Source: Prevotella sp. | Lineage (GTDB): Bacteria > Bacteroidota > Bacteroidia > Bacteroidales > Bacteroidaceae | Assembly: GCA_017483805.1 (NCBI GenBank) | Contig: JAFUUL010000157.1 | Location: forward strand, 1-48,794 | Length of the DNA stretch: 48,794 nucleotides | Direction of reading: 5' to 3' | In this document: positions 34,972 through 42,775 of the stretch, one piece after another | Numbering within the stretch: the stretch's first letter is position 1 | How the letters are laid out: each line of letters opens with the position of its first letter | The notes under the pieces: model-generated | What the model saw: the letters and a program-made list of their open reading frames with translations, nothing else | What the model was told of the DNA's origin: nothing | The model's database searches: none | Program-made: the position numbers and the translations under genes

Positions 34972-35002
34972 CAAAGATAGGAAAATTATCCGAACCAACC
35001 AA
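34972..35002 (-). promoter_or_regulatory. Leftward repressor promoter of the lysogeny switch
   Basis: Minus strand: TTG at 35000-35002, a 20-base spacer and TATCTTTG at 34972-34979. The start at about 34967 gives a ~155-nt leader ahead of the repressor. Confidence 0.65.
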
Positions 35003-35048
35003 GCCTTTTGGAAAAATTTCAAAATCAGTTAGTAATTATTAAGAATTT

Positions 35049-35273
35049 ATGACCGTAACAATTGACGAAATCAAGAGACTAAAGCCATTCGCAATCGAGC
35101 CTTTCCTCTGCGATAAGGATAAGATGTATGCCGTGGCCACAGCCCTCTCTACCATCAAACGCAGGGGACTCCCAGAAGGTGTTGTCAATTACGAGCACCG
35201 CAAGTTCTTCGACAAGGGGGTAGTCCTCATCCACGCCCTCGGCGAAGGTGACTCCTATGTATTGAACCGATAA
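35049..35273 (+). CDS. 74-aa hypothetical early phage protein
   Basis: First gene of the rightward operon, with a mixed alpha/beta composition (MTVTIDEIKRLKPFAIEPFL, then YAVATALSTIKRRGLPEG). By position it could be a Cro-like or anti-repressor accessory protein, but no helix-turn-helix is evident. Confidence 0.65.
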   Translation: MTVTIDEIKRLKPFAIEPFLCDKDKMYAVATALSTIKRRGLPEGVVNYEHRKFFDKGVVLIHALGEGDSYVLNR

Positions 35274-35286
35274 TTATAATTAAGGT

Positions 35287-36069
35287 ATGAGCAACGAAGT
35301 AATCAGATTTAACGACCAGCAGGTCAGCGGCATGACCTCTCTACAAATAGCAGAGGTAACTGGCAGACAACACTCTCATGTGATTCGTGACATACGAAAC
35401 CTCATAGAGCGTGGAGCATCAGAATCCAACTTTGGATTGTCATCTTACAAGCAGCGGCAGCCTAATGGCGGCACCAAAGATGTACCCATGTATGAACTCA
35501 CTCCCAAGGGATGCCTCATCCTCGCATCGGGCTATAATGTAGTTCTTCGTGAGAAAATCATCGACAAGTTAGAGGAGTACCAGCAGCAGGAGCGCACATC
35601 AATGACCGCCATCCCCGACTTCTCCAATCCTGCCGAAGCCGCACGTGCCTGGGCAGAGCAGTACGAGCAGAAGATGCTCGAAGCCAAGCGTGCCGACGCA
35701 GCCGAGCAGCAGGTCTATGCACTCTCGCAGGAGATTGAATCCATGCAGCCAAAGGTCAGTTACTACGATACCATCCTCAACAATCGTTCTACTGTCCTCA
35801 CCACGCAGATTGCCCTCGACTACGGCATGTCGGCCAAGGCTTTCAACAAGAAGTTGTTCGAACTGCGCATCCAGCACAAGGTTGGCGACCAGTGGATTCT
35901 CTACGCCCCTTACCTCCCCATGGGCTACATGCACTCCAAACCGGTCGAGATTACCCACAACAACGGCACCAAGTCCATCAAATACAACTCTGAATGGACA
36001 CAGAAAGGCCGGCTCTTTCTCTACGATGAACTGAAGAAGAAAAACATCCTGCCACTTATCGAACAATGA
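35287..36069 (+). CDS. Phage antirepressor: Rha N-domain plus KilAC (ANT) C-domain
   Basis: This 260-residue protein begins with a Rha-type domain (MTSLQIAEVTGRQHSHVIRD, NFGLSSYKQRQPNG, YELTPKGCLIL), passes through a coiled-coil linker (~100-155) and ends with an ANT/KilAC DNA-binding domain (VSYYDTILNN, TQIALDYGMSAKAFNKKL, QWILYAPY, WTQKGRLFLYDELK). Such proteins counteract the repressor and favour lytic growth. It overlaps the next small gene by four bases. Confidence 0.9.
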   Translation: MSNEVIRFNDQQVSGMTSLQIAEVTGRQHSHVIRDIRNLIERGASESNFGLSSYKQRQPNGGTKDVPMYELTPKGCLILASGYNVVLREKIIDKLEEYQQQERTSMTAIPDFSNPAEAARAWAEQYEQKMLEAKRADAAEQQVYALSQEIESMQPKVSYYDTILNNRSTVLTTQIALDYGMSAKAFNKKLFELRIQHKVGDQWILYAPYLPMGYMHSKPVEITHNNGTKSIKYNSEWTQKGRLFLYDELKKKNILPLIEQ

Positions 36070-36221
36070 CAGCCACCGACAATATCACCTACTGCCAAGG
36101 CCGCAACTGCGCCCTCCGCTCCACCTGCCGCCGCTTCATCAGTGCACCGGCCGTCTTCGAAGACATCCAGTGGATGCGCAACTGCGAAGAGACAACGAGA
36201 AACGGATACATCAAACTTTAA
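36066..36221 (+). CDS. 51-aa Cys-rich phage protein
   Basis: Four codon-close cysteines (YCQGRNCALRSTC) and a later Cys (RNCEE) suggest a small zinc-binding fold. The ATG overlaps the antirepressor stop (ATGA). Function unknown; similar Cys-rich mini-proteins recur later in the operon. Confidence 0.65.
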   Translation: MTATDNITYCQGRNCALRSTCRRFISAPAVFEDIQWMRNCEETTRNGYIKL

Positions 36222-36235
36222 CACCACTTCAAATC

Positions 36236-36361
36236 ATGAACAGAGACATCAATCACCGCTTCTACGACAACGACTGGTTCGTCTGTACACTGGCCGCTAT
36301 CAGCCTTGCCGCCATGTTCGCCGCCAACTACTTTTTCCATGGAGGTCACCTGCAATGGTAA
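36236..36361 (+). CDS. 41-aa single-TM phage protein
   Basis: A polar start (MNRDINHRFYDND) is followed by a transmembrane stretch (WFVCTLAAISLAAMFAANYF). It overlaps the downstream HTH gene by seven bases. Role unknown. Confidence 0.6.
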   Translation: MNRDINHRFYDNDWFVCTLAAISLAAMFAANYFFHGGHLQW

Positions 36362-36537
36362 AGGAAGAAAATGGAGATGTATGGCTCTCGCCCAAGGAGG
36401 CCGCACAGCAACTCGGGCTCTCTGTTGGCAGGATCTATCACATTAAGAATAAACTCACCCACCGAAAGGGCGGTTCCGTCCGATCTAGGGTCTTCTTTCT
36501 GGAGAGCACGCTCTTCGATGACTATATGAACATTTGA
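36355..36537 (+). CDS. 60-aa helix-turn-helix protein (HTH_17/excisionase-like)
   Basis: The core LSPKEAAQQLGLSVGRIYHIKNKL is a MerR/HTH_17-type DNA-binding helix pair, followed by a wing-like basic segment (THRKGGSVRSRVFFLEST). This fold is shared by excisionases and small phage regulators. With no integrase in view, an excisionase role is possible but unproven. Confidence 0.7.
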   Translation: MVKEENGDVWLSPKEAAQQLGLSVGRIYHIKNKLTHRKGGSVRSRVFFLESTLFDDYMNI

Positions 36538-36602
36538 ATCTGTAATATTTATAGTTGTTTTTAGTTATTGTTTTCCCCCAAGCGAGGGGCGCTTTCTCAT
36601 AC

Positions 36603-36626
36603 CCTGCCTGCCGCGAGGCACGCAGG
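36603..36626. repeat. GNRA-capped hairpin, copy 1
   Basis: CCTGC c TGCC GCGA GGCA c GCAGG folds into a 5+4-bp stem with a C-C mismatch and a GCGA tetraloop. A second copy with a GTGA loop lies at 37275-37300. Both are preceded by TTTCTCATAC and followed by TTT. This copy is 10 bases upstream of the tRNA-like gene. The rest of 36538-36602 is AT-rich spacer. Confidence 0.75.
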
Positions 36627-36636
36627 TTTATACAGA

Positions 36637-36707
36637 GGGAAATTATCTCAGCGGTAGAGACATGACGGTTAATCATGAGGTCGGCGGTTCGACTCCGCCA
36701 TTTCCCA
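36637..36707 (+). tRNA. tRNA-Asn(GTT)-like gene with G33, phage-encoded
   Basis: The 71-nt cloverleaf has acceptor GGGAAAT/ATTTCCC, D-arm TCTC-AGCGGTA-GAGA, anticodon arm CATGA-CGGTTAA-TCATG and T-arm GGCGG-TTCGACT-CCGCC, all stems perfectly paired. The anticodon reads GTT (Asn). Two departures are clear: position 33, almost always U, is G, and base 26 between D and anticodon stems is missing. CCA is not encoded. It may be a decoy, a primer, a nuclease-resistant replacement or a decayed gene. Confidence 0.75.
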
Positions 36708-36713
36708 CAACAT

Positions 36714-36790
36714 CGCAAGGCCGGCTAATTTGTCTTTAGCAGATAACCAAGTATGCAAAGCCGTGGTTAGGCACACGGACTCACCTTGCG
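36714..36790 (+). ncRNA. Structured RNA between the tRNA-like gene and boxA
   Basis: A 7-bp closing stem, CGCAAGG (36714-36720) with CCTTGCG (36784-36790), encloses GCTAA-TTTGTCT-TTAGC (36724-36740) and CCGTG-GTTAGGCA-CACGG (36761-36778). An alternative helix TAACCA/TGGTTA would replace the second hairpin, giving two exclusive folds. It is not a tRNA because a D-arm and T-loop are missing. Confidence 0.5.
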
Positions 36791-36794
36791 CCAT

Positions 36795-36806
36795 CGCTCT
36801 TTGACA
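36795..36806 (+). promoter_or_regulatory. rrn-type boxA antitermination sequence
   Basis: CGCTCTTTGACA differs from the classical boxA core (GCTCTTTAACA) at one base and resembles the CTTTGACAT motif ahead of Bacteroidetes rRNA genes. BoxA RNA binds NusB/NusE and makes polymerase ignore terminators. Its place at the head of a long unidirectional early operon fits a phage antitermination (nut/put-like) site. Confidence 0.55.
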
Positions 36807-36825
36807 TTTTGGAACAAAGGTATAT

Positions 36826-36897
36826 ATGGAGGTCGGGTATGTCCCGCATGTCGCCTATTATAGCGACAGAGAACTGGGTTGCGCCAGTCGCCTCCGT
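36826..36897 (+). ncRNA. Cloverleaf-shaped RNA just after boxA
   Basis: Four helices meet at a junction: ATGGAGG with CCTCCGT (7 bp, one G-U), CGGG-tatgt-CCCG, TGTCGC-ctattata-GCGACA and ACTGG-gttgcg-CCAGT. The outline copies a tRNA, but the loops lack T-loop and anticodon features, so it is probably not charged. Further pairing (GTCTG with CAGAC, GGTC with GACC) continues to about 36958. Confidence 0.5.
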
Positions 36898-36980
36898 CTG
36901 TAAAGCAGCCATAGCACGTAGGTCAAGCCGTGTTCTGAAATTGCTGAGACCAGACAATCGTTAACGAACACCCACCGGAT

Positions 36981-37181
36981 ATGATAGTACTACCAACCCG
37001 CCGCAGGCTCATCAGTCGCCGTGATGACATCTACGACCATCTGCAGTCCATCATGCAGCACGCATCTGTTCATCAAGTCGAAGAAGCCATGCGGCGCATC
37101 CACACCATCAACCTACGGCTGCGCACATACTTCAAGCGTCAGAACGAGCCAATGCCAGTTTTCGACAACGAAGATACATAA
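36981..37181 (+). CDS. 66-aa basic hypothetical phage protein
   Basis: The protein is Arg-rich and helical (TRRRLISRRDDIYDHLQSI, then MRRIHTINLRLRTYFKRQ). It may bind nucleic acid, but no family is recognised. It lies alone between two RNA-structured spacers. Confidence 0.55.
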   Translation: MIVLPTRRRLISRRDDIYDHLQSIMQHASVHQVEEAMRRIHTINLRLRTYFKRQNEPMPVFDNEDT

Positions 37182-37274
37182 ACACATATATATATTTTTT
37201 CATCTGATGTTTTTTTAGTTTGTTCAGTTCCTGTCGTGATGACAGTAACTATTATGTATTTCTCATACACCTAC

Positions 37275-37300
37275 ACCTGCCTGCCGTGAGGCACGCAGGT
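37275..37300. repeat. GNRA-capped hairpin, copy 2
   Basis: ACCTGC c TGCC GTGA GGCA c GCAGGT: same stem as copy 1 with one extra A-T pair and a GTGA instead of GCGA loop, i.e. the change preserves the GNRA tetraloop. It lies 20 bases before the NinG gene. Confidence 0.75.
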
Positions 37301-37319
37301 TTCTCAAAAAAAACAAGAA

Positions 37320-37805
37320 ATGAAGAAGACACCACTCCGTCGCAAGACATCTATCAACAAGACCAAGTTCGAAATTTCCGAGATCAAGACTCCTACCCGC
37401 AAGGCCAGCCGTTCAACAATCATGCAAAAGGCCGATAGTGCCTTTTCATTATTCATACGTACACGCGACAGCCAGGCATACGAAGGTCGGGCTTTCCGCT
37501 GTATCTCCTGCGGCCGCGTCCTCTCAATAGAGCAGGCCGACTGCGGCCATTATGTCAACCGCTCACACATGAGCCTCCGGTTTTCTGAACTCAACTGCAA
37601 CGCCCAGTGTAGGCACTGCAACCGGTTCCAGGAGGGCAACTTCTCCGGCTATCGGCAGGGGCTCATTCAGAAGATTGGCGAACCTAAGGTCCTGCTTCTC
37701 GAAGCACAGAAGAACATCACCACAAAGATTACCAACTTCGAACTCGAAATCCTGGCCAAGCATTACAGAGCGGAAACCAAGAAATTCAAATATCAAATCA
37801 AATAA
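37320..37805 (+). CDS. NinG/Rap-type recombination protein
   Basis: The 161-residue protein matches phage lambda NinG: a basic N-terminus, a zinc-ribbon-like CISCGR, ADCGHYVNRSHMSLRF with HNH-like His, CNAQCRHCNRF, and a helical C-terminus with FSGYRQGLIQKIG. NinG/Rap is a structure-specific endonuclease that cuts recombination intermediates. It fits with SbcC-like and RecT genes downstream. Confidence 0.85.
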   Translation: MKKTPLRRKTSINKTKFEISEIKTPTRKASRSTIMQKADSAFSLFIRTRDSQAYEGRAFRCISCGRVLSIEQADCGHYVNRSHMSLRFSELNCNAQCRHCNRFQEGNFSGYRQGLIQKIGEPKVLLLEAQKNITTKITNFELEILAKHYRAETKKFKYQIK

Positions 37806-37835
37806 CCTCTTTTTATTAACCAAAATTTTATCGTT

Positions 37836-38075
37836 ATGAACATCTTCAAGAAAATCTTCTGCCGCAAGCAGCAGGACAATGGCTTCGCAGCCCTTGTCAA
37901 CCTCCACGTTCTCCGTGCCGACAACTACCCCTGCGACAAGTGCACCATTGAGGACAAGCACTGCTTCAAACTCCACTTCGCCGACCGCACCATTTGTGTA
38001 TGTCCGCACGAGTACGTCAATTCCTTTCGCCCCAAAAGGACGCAGGGCATCCGCAAACCGCAGTCCAAAGTCTAA
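37836..38075 (+). CDS. 79-aa Cys-containing hypothetical phage protein
   Basis: Basic start (MNIFKKIFCRKQQ), then CDKC, KHCFKLHF and CVCPHEYV, suggesting a small metal-binding protein. No family recognised; operon position suggests an early function. Confidence 0.6.
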   Translation: MNIFKKIFCRKQQDNGFAALVNLHVLRADNYPCDKCTIEDKHCFKLHFADRTICVCPHEYVNSFRPKRTQGIRKPQSKV

Positions 38076-38094
38076 CCCACAAACCACAATCGGT

Positions 38095-39018
38095 ATGACA
38101 CCAGTACAAATCGCTTATTTCAAGCACTTCCTCTACGACTCCGGCATAGCCCGCCAGTTCATCATTGTCTATCAGAAGCATCACTTCAAGCACAATCCGG
38201 CATCTGTCGAAGAGTGGCTGCAGAAAGCCGATGCCCAGCAGGTCATCTTGAAAGGCTTCTCTTTCCAACTCAACCATGCCTATGGTTTTGACTATTGGAA
38301 AGAAGTAGACCAGAAGTGGGGAGAATATTGGAAAATACACAAAGACAATTTTTCCAACATCAACTACGTGTTCCTCAAAGGCGCGTTCGGAATTCTCCGA
38401 CAGAACTGGGATGCACCACAGTATTGGGCAAAAGAAACGAAGACGGCCACATACGCCAGAATGAATATCACGCCGCCAGAAGGATTTATCCCCGACGATG
38501 AGCGCGAAGTGTCTAAAGAGGACTTGTCTCTTGACAGAACAGAGGCCAACGAAACCGACACCAGTGTCAGTTTTCCGGATCATGCTCCACTTATTGAGTT
38601 TTTGGAAGATGATGATCCACTGGCCGACTTCGAGTTTTTCGAGGAAGCCTATCCTCAGCGCATTCAACTGCTGTCAAACGAGGCTTCCCTCAACTTCAAC
38701 AGCGGTTCCTTCAAACTCACCTTCAACATGCCCATGTCCAAGGAAATCGAAAAGTTAGGAATGGAGTATGCACGATTGGCCAAGAACAAGTCTGGCGATT
38801 GTTGCCTTATCCTCAATCGCTCGCAGGGCGTCCGTCTGAGCAAGTCCACCAGTTCTTCTAAGAAGAAGGATCGCTTCAACACCACCCTCAACTCAAAGGA
38901 CATCTGCACCAGACTGCGCACACTGCTCAACATCCGCCTGGACTACTCAGTCCTCAATATCGAGAGGCTTCCTTCTACACAAGATTACATCATCTTAAAA
39001 ATTACCAAACCAGCATGA
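38095..39018 (+). CDS. 307-aa hypothetical phage protein
   Basis: The N-terminal ~130 residues (MTPVQIAYFKHFLYDSGIA, then YGFDYWKEVDQKWGEYW) look helical. An acidic low-complexity linker (EFLEDDDPLADFEFFEE) follows, then a C-terminal domain (~210-307) with SFKLTFNMPMSKEIEKLG and CLILNRSQGVRLSKS. I do not recognise either domain. Its stop overlaps the SbcC-like start by four bases, so it may work with that ATPase. I start at the ATG at 38095 because upstream codons are Ser/Thr/Pro-rich out-of-frame sequence of the previous gene. Confidence 0.65.
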   Translation: MTPVQIAYFKHFLYDSGIARQFIIVYQKHHFKHNPASVEEWLQKADAQQVILKGFSFQLNHAYGFDYWKEVDQKWGEYWKIHKDNFSNINYVFLKGAFGILRQNWDAPQYWAKETKTATYARMNITPPEGFIPDDEREVSKEDLSLDRTEANETDTSVSFPDHAPLIEFLEDDDPLADFEFFEEAYPQRIQLLSNEASLNFNSGSFKLTFNMPMSKEIEKLGMEYARLAKNKSGDCCLILNRSQGVRLSKSTSSSKKKDRFNTTLNSKDICTRLRTLLNIRLDYSVLNIERLPSTQDYIILKITKPA

Positions 39019-41033
39019 ATATTCAAATCAAACGACTTGAACTCACCAACTTCAAGTGCTTCCGTCACAAGGAAATCTCCTTCGACTCCGACATCACCAC
39101 CATCCGAGGCCGTAACGGAGTCGGCAAGACCACCATCGCCGATGCTATCCTCTGGTGCCTCTTCGGTAAGAACTCTGCCGGTCAGTCCGACTTCGACCTC
39201 AAAACCCACGACCCTGATGGCCGCCCCATCCCCAACCTCGACCACTCCGTCGAAATGGTGCTGACTGTGCTCCACAGTTTCGCCAATGACCAAACTGTCA
39301 CCTTGAAGCGCACTCTCAAAGAGACCTGGGTGAAGCGTCGAGGCTCCGACGAGCAGGTCTTCAAGAACAACACCACCGAGTATCTGATTGATGGTGAGGT
39401 CAAGACCGCCGCCGACTACAAGAAGTTTATCTCCGAGCTGGTCAACGAGGACATCTTCCGTGCCATCACCAATCCCTCCTACTTCCCATCCCTCAAATGG
39501 CAGCAGCAGCGTGAATTTCTCACGAAGATGGTGGGCTACATCGCTCCCGAAGAGATTGCCACAACCGATGAACTGGCAGACCTCGTGAAGTCGCTCCCCG
39601 AATCCAACAAGGATGAAGGCATCGACATCATCGCCCACCGCAAGCACCTCTCCTACCAAATCAAGCAGATTAAGGATAAGCTCGACAAAATCCCCGTCCG
39701 CTTGGAAGAGCAGAACAAAGCCCTCCCCGAACGCCTTGATTGGGATGCCTTAAAGATGGAACTTGAAAAGGCTCAGAAAGAACTCAACGAGGTTGATAAA
39801 AAGATTCTTGCTATCAAGGCTGGTAATGGTGACGAGATTAAGCGTGCCGAAATCCGTCAGCAACTGTCAGAGCATAGCCGCAAACTTTCTGCCATCGAGA
39901 GCCACACCCGCCAGTTTATTGCCGTTAAGGAGAATCAGAAAAACCAAGCAGTGGCCGAGGCACAGCAAAAGTTCAACTCTCTCGTTACTACTCAGCGCGA
40001 CTTAGAATCACAGTTACAGTCATTCGATACACTTATTAAGCGAATTAAAGAGCAAACCGACATTCAGTATAGAAGAACTCGGGAAATGGTTCGTGCAGCA
40101 TGGCCAAGAACACAGGAAGAGTTTAATATTGAAGAGAATGGATTATGTAGCCTTTGTCACCAGCCGTTGCCAGCAGAAATGATGGATAAGGCTAAAGAAG
40201 AATTTAATATCAATAAGGCCAAACTAAAAGCCAAACTCACACAGCAGGCTAACGAAGCAAAACAACTACTTGTTGACGCTGAAAAAGAGGTAAAAGATTA
40301 CGAGACAAAGAAAGCCGAAGCCGAGAAAAACCTGGCAGACATCAAGGAGCAGATAAATGTCGTTTTCTCCGACAAAGCCAAACTGGAGAAGGAATCCGTT
40401 CTTTCCTATGAGCAGGAACTTGCCGAGAGTAAGGAGTATCAGGCACTCTTGCAGGACCGCGACGAACTACAGAAGAAACTCGACTCCGTAGGTATCGACG
40501 AAGAGGCCACCAAGCAACTCGCCGACCTCGAAGCCCAAAAGGTTCAGTACGCTGCTGTAATACAGCAGCAAACCACCCTCCTTGCCACCCGCACTCAGTA
40601 CGACAAGATTCTTGCCCTTATCGACGGCATCAACGAAGAGCAGAAAGACCTCGTTCGCCAACTCTCCGAACTGGAGCGCAAGGAAGACATCGCCCGCCAA
40701 TACCAAGACCGCCAGAACGCTATCCTCGAAGAGCGCATCAACGAGCACTTCTCACTCGTCAAGTGGCGCATGTTCCGTACCGTCAACAACGGTGGTGACC
40801 CCTTCGATGAACCCTTCTGCGAGTGCTACGTTGATGGTGTGGCCTACCACGACGGACTCAATCAAGCCGCCCGACTCAATGCCGGCCTCGACATCATCAA
40901 TGCCCTCTGCAAGCACTACAACGTTTTCGCTCCTATCGTAATCGACAACAGCGAGAGCAATTTGAATATCCTCACTACTGAGTCTCAACAGGTACGTCTC
41001 GAAGTGTTCGATTCAGATTTACAGATAGTATGA
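39015..41033 (+). CDS. SbcC/Rad50-like phage ATPase
   Basis: The 672-residue SMC-type protein has Walker A GRNGVGKTT (~33), two long coiled coils (~195-370 and ~390-560), a Cys hook CSLCHQPLP (~378) between them, and a C-terminal lobe with the Walker B-like APIVIDNSE (~648). Such proteins tether DNA ends and work with a nuclease. The usual Mre11/SbcD partner gene is not adjacent; the MBL-fold hydrolase at 43.9 kb or NinG could supply nuclease activity. Confidence 0.82.
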   Translation: MNIQIKRLELTNFKCFRHKEISFDSDITTIRGRNGVGKTTIADAILWCLFGKNSAGQSDFDLKTHDPDGRPIPNLDHSVEMVLTVLHSFANDQTVTLKRTLKETWVKRRGSDEQVFKNNTTEYLIDGEVKTAADYKKFISELVNEDIFRAITNPSYFPSLKWQQQREFLTKMVGYIAPEEIATTDELADLVKSLPESNKDEGIDIIAHRKHLSYQIKQIKDKLDKIPVRLEEQNKALPERLDWDALKMELEKAQKELNEVDKKILAIKAGNGDEIKRAEIRQQLSEHSRKLSAIESHTRQFIAVKENQKNQAVAEAQQKFNSLVTTQRDLESQLQSFDTLIKRIKEQTDIQYRRTREMVRAAWPRTQEEFNIEENGLCSLCHQPLPAEMMDKAKEEFNINKAKLKAKLTQQANEAKQLLVDAEKEVKDYETKKAEAEKNLADIKEQINVVFSDKAKLEKESVLSYEQELAESKEYQALLQDRDELQKKLDSVGIDEEATKQLADLEAQKVQYAAVIQQQTTLLATRTQYDKILALIDGINEEQKDLVRQLSELERKEDIARQYQDRQNAILEERINEHFSLVKWRMFRTVNNGGDPFDEPFCECYVDGVAYHDGLNQAARLNAGLDIINALCKHYNVFAPIVIDNSESNLNILTTESQQVRLEVFDSDLQIV

Positions 41034-41173
41034 TAGAGCTCACGAAAGATAAGAAGTCCGACTCCTTCATCATCACCACTACCGACAACGAGGGATTCCA
41101 TCGTCAGTTAACCGTATCCAAGGATGATACCTACGTACTCTATTCACTCTTACATAAAACATTATTCAAATAA
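41030..41173 (+). CDS. 47-aa hypothetical phage protein
   Basis: The ATG overlaps the ATPase stop (ATGA). Composition is polar with a beta-rich middle ([19 protein letters not shown]). No family recognised. Confidence 0.6.
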   Translation: MIELTKDKKSDSFIITTTDNEGFHRQLTVSKDDTYVLYSLLHKTLFK

Positions 41174-41178
41174 CAATT

Positions 41179-41865
41179 ATGGCAGAAAATCAAAATCTCC
41201 CAAGCAATAAAAACCCTTCTGAAACATGGAAAGAGATTCCCGGCTATGAGGGTTATTACGAAGCCAGTACGGAAGGTAATATCCGAAGCATGGATAGAAC
41301 GCTTAACTGCCCTTGGGGTGAAGTCTATCCAGCTAAAGGAAAGCCGAAAGCCGCTTGTAAGGGTAAGGATGATTATCTTTTTGTCTGTTTAAGCAGGGGT
41401 CACAAGAAGAAAACCGTGGCAGTACATCGGTTGGTCGCAATGACGTTTATCCCAAACCCAGACAACAAACCTCAAATAGATCACATAGATGGCGATAAGA
41501 CCAATAATAAGGTTGAAAATCTGCGGTGGTGTACTGCAAAGGAGAATAATAATAATCCTATCACCAAAAAGAGACATCGCGAAGTTAAGTGGTCAGAAGA
41601 ACGTAACAGAAAGGTTAGCATAGGTTTAATCGGGCATCCGTGTTTAGAAGCAACGAGGAGGAAAATTTCAGAGCGAAGAAAAGCAAACGCGAGAAAAGTC
41701 AGACAATATACGCTCGATGGTGAGCTTGTGGCAGAGTGGAATAATACACACGAAGCCGCTGCCAGCCTTGGCCTTGTGCATGGGACGCTTATAAGTAAAA
41801 TTTATCGTGGACGCAGAACAAAAGGAAGTTATAAGGATTTTATTTTTAAATACGTAGAAAAATAA
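41179..41865 (+). CDS. Free-standing HNH homing endonuclease (NUMOD4-HNH-NUMOD1)
   Basis: The 228-residue protein has NUMOD4 ([20 protein letters not shown], 17-36), an HNH_3 nuclease domain ([32 protein letters not shown], ~80-118), a basic linker, and a NUMOD1-type motif ([19 protein letters not shown], ~181). It is AT-rich compared with its neighbours. It lies between the SbcC-like and RecT genes without disrupting either, so it is an intergenic selfish insertion that probably cuts element-free relatives nearby. Confidence 0.9.
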   Translation: MAENQNLPSNKNPSETWKEIPGYEGYYEASTEGNIRSMDRTLNCPWGEVYPAKGKPKAACKGKDDYLFVCLSRGHKKKTVAVHRLVAMTFIPNPDNKPQIDHIDGDKTNNKVENLRWCTAKENNNNPITKKRHREVKWSEERNRKVSIGLIGHPCLEATRRKISERRKANARKVRQYTLDGELVAEWNNTHEAAASLGLVHGTLISKIYRGRRTKGSYKDFIFKYVEK

Positions 41866-41867
41866 TT

Positions 41868-42773
41868 ATGGAACAGAACAGAACAACAGCAGTAACGCAA
41901 GTTACCAAGAAGCAGGAAGTAATCCTCGCTTTCAACAAGGTAGTCAATGGTGGCTACATTCAGAATCAACTTACTAACATCATGGGTAAGAACGCAGGTT
42001 CTTTCACATCGTCCATGATTGAACTCTTCTCACAAGACTCCGGACTCCAGGAGTGCGACCCGAAGGCGGTAGTAATGGAGGCTATGAAGGCTGCATCACT
42101 TCGCCTCCCATTGGCTCGCTCCCTCGGCAGAGCATACGTCCTGCCTTTCAAGAACAAAGGAGTGGCTACCCCTACGTTCATCATAGGGTGGCGCGGACTA
42201 TGTGACTTAGCGATAAGAACTGGTCAGTACGAAACCATTAATGCGGTTTGTGTTTACAAGGGCGAATTTAAAGGACAGGACAAACTTTCCGGCTTCATCG
42301 ACATCAGCGGTAATCGTGAGTCTAATGAGGTAGTGGGTTACCTTGGCTATTTCAAACTTGTTACAGGCTTCATAAAGATGGTTTATATGGACGTCAGTCA
42401 GATGGCGCACTACGGAAAGACCTATGCACCGACCTTAAAATTCAGTAAGATTACCGAGGACGAACTTATCAAGAAGGCGCAGGAACAGTCAGAGCACGGC
42501 CCACAGGCTGGCGCTATTGGTTGGTTTGGCGATTTCAATGCGATGGCTCTTAAAACTGTAGTCCGCAAGGTTCTCTCTTGGGGACCGATGTCTATTGAGA
42601 TGCAGCAGGCCATTGCTCAGGATGAAGACTACACTTCTGCCGAGGAAATCCGTAACGAGGATAATGCAGCCGCCAAGCCCGTCGTCAACGCCTCTCAGAT
42701 GATACAGGATGCCGAAGCCACCGAGGTCACCGAACAACAAAAATCGGCACCAGCCGAGCAACCGCCCATCTAA
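41868..42773 (+). CDS. recT: RecT single-strand annealing protein
   Basis: This 301-residue RecT-family recombinase includes LTNIMGKNAGSFTSSMIELF, LRLPLARSLGRAYVLPF, TFIIGWRGLCDLAIRTGQY and YMDVSQMAHYG, with a low-complexity, acidic C-terminal tail. It anneals complementary ssDNA in phage recombination and replication. No classical RecE exonuclease neighbours it. Confidence 0.93.
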   Translation: MEQNRTTAVTQVTKKQEVILAFNKVVNGGYIQNQLTNIMGKNAGSFTSSMIELFSQDSGLQECDPKAVVMEAMKAASLRLPLARSLGRAYVLPFKNKGVATPTFIIGWRGLCDLAIRTGQYETINAVCVYKGEFKGQDKLSGFIDISGNRESNEVVGYLGYFKLVTGFIKMVYMDVSQMAHYGKTYAPTLKFSKITEDELIKKAQEQSEHGPQAGAIGWFGDFNAMALKTVVRKVLSWGPMSIEMQQAIAQDEDYTSAEEIRNEDNAAAKPVVNASQMIQDAEATEVTEQQKSAPAEQPPI

Positions 42774-42775
42774 TC

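Noticed and set aside
36815-36822. Minus-strand TACCTTTG -7 box next to boxA
   Set aside because: It would fire against the early operon with no gene downstream on that strand and has no clear -33 partner; probably chance or part of the boxA-linked sequence.
36826-36897. Second phage tRNA
   Set aside because: Cloverleaf outline but an 8-base anticodon-position loop and a 6-base T-position loop without TTCRA; listed as structured RNA instead.
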